A stretch of 64,000 nt of DNA from NCBI RefSeq assembly GCF_963677195.1, contig NZ_OY781918.1, positions 980,923-1,044,922 on the forward strand, in the 5' to 3' direction. Positions within the stretch are counted from its first letter, which is position 1. The number at the start of each line of letters is the position of its first letter. Source of the stretch: an uncultured Marinifilum sp. (GTDB lineage Bacteria > Bacteroidota > Bacteroidia > Bacteroidales > Marinifilaceae). The notes beneath the pieces were generated by a model. It had not been told where the DNA came from and searched no databases. It worked only from the letters and a program-made list of their open reading frames with translations. A program made the position numbers and the translations under genes. This document shows, piece by piece, positions 63,641 to 64,000 of this stretch.

Positions 63641-64000
63641 ATGGATGCAATTAAAATGATTGAAGAACGCAGAAGCGTTAGAAAATTTAAAGATGAAGTA
63701 GTAGATCAGGAAACTATTAAAGAGGTTATCTCAACTGCGCGTTGGGCACCTTCTTGGGGAAACTATCAAATTGCAAGATATACAATGGTAAATGATCCTG
63801 AAACCATTGCAAAATTAAAACACGATGGTGTTAATGATTTTGTTTACAATATAGGAACATTAGCGAATGCTAAAAATGTGGCGATTATAAGCTTTGTGAA
63901 AGGAAAGAGCGGAAAAATAGAAAAACTGGAATTGGAAGATGGAGAGTTCAATTACGATGGATCAGCAAGTTCATGGGAGGTTTTTGATGCAGGTATCGCT
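63641..64000 (+). CDS. Nitroreductase family protein, 3' end beyond the window
   Basis: The first 120 residues of a nitroreductase: MIEERRSVRKFKDEVVD at the FMN-binding start, then WAPSWGNYQIARYTMV, typical of the family. The gene runs off the right edge without a stop. Such flavoenzymes reduce nitro groups, quinones or enones with NAD(P)H. Its promoter carries the AraC-type box, tying it to the other genes of the cluster. Confidence 0.88.
   Translation, partial: MDAIKMIEERRSVRKFKDEVVDQETIKEVISTARWAPSWGNYQIARYTMVNDPETIAKLKHDGVNDFVYNIGTLANAKNVAIISFVKGKSGKIEKLELEDGEFNYDGSASSWEVFDAGIA

Overview
The window is AT-rich chromosomal DNA from a member of the Bacteroidota, most likely a marine Bacteroidia of the Marinilabiliales/Marinifilaceae type (lineage is inference). 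Support: Bacteroidota-type promoters with a TAnnTTTG -7 element, a PorZ-like protein with a type IX secretion sorting domain, GH97 and PA14-GH3 enzymes, and a three-gene IS66 element. No rRNA, prophage or CRISPR array was seen. There is one tRNA, tRNA-Arg(CCT).

Layout. 1-7065: end of a polysaccharide-use locus (GH3 with PA14, GH97, xylosidase-like GH3). 7359-12990: an accessory patch with a DoxX-like membrane protein and an AraC regulator gene split by an intact IS66 element (8-bp target duplication); an IS1182-family element next to it has inserted into a terminator hairpin. 13031-22688: Na/Pi cotransporter, RND/MMPL exporter, polyprenyl diphosphate synthase, an isolated atpD-atpC pair, a GT9 glycosyltransferase and a glutathione peroxidase. 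22717-31898 (minus strand): a lipid kinase, then an envelope-modification block made of an LtaS/EptA-type sulfatase-fold enzyme, an epimerase, an ArnT-like transferase, a LAB_N membrane protein, an ArnC-like GT2 and an OmpR/histidine kinase pair. 32024-50180: mostly housekeeping genes (YihY, KamA-like radical SAM, U32 peptidase, TlpA-like, DUF2797, ilvE, ahpCF, aminotransferase, adenylate cyclase-HD fusion, Usp, rdgB-porZ-recO). 50429-56694: MarR, BCCT transporter, a possible small RNA and two histidine kinases. 57005-64000: a scattered redox/detoxification gene set around an AraC regulator.

Two regulatory circuits can be read directly from the DNA. (1) Five promoters between 57005 and 63599 carry the same two-part direct repeat, RTACAATT-N13-TACAA with a 21-bp period. 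It lies 48-49 bp upstream of a TAnnTTTG -7 box, in front of an MDR oxidoreductase, a DUF169 protein, an unknown 157-residue protein followed by a cytosolic OpuAC-like protein, a monooxygenase-like/radical SAM pair and a nitroreductase. A sixth copy lies between the araC gene at 61086-61940 and its divergent neighbour. This looks like an AraC-controlled regulon of unknown purpose and is the best candidate for an undescribed system. (2) A direct repeat TTGTTAGA-N3-TTGTTAGA, 9 nt upstream of a -7-like element, precedes both the GT2-led operon and the separate sulfatase-fold gene. It is probably the binding site of the adjacent OmpR-type regulator and suggests a PmrAB-like lipid A modification regulon.

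Many intergenic regions hold clear hairpin terminators, listed individually. Product names rest on motif recognition by eye; no database search was run.
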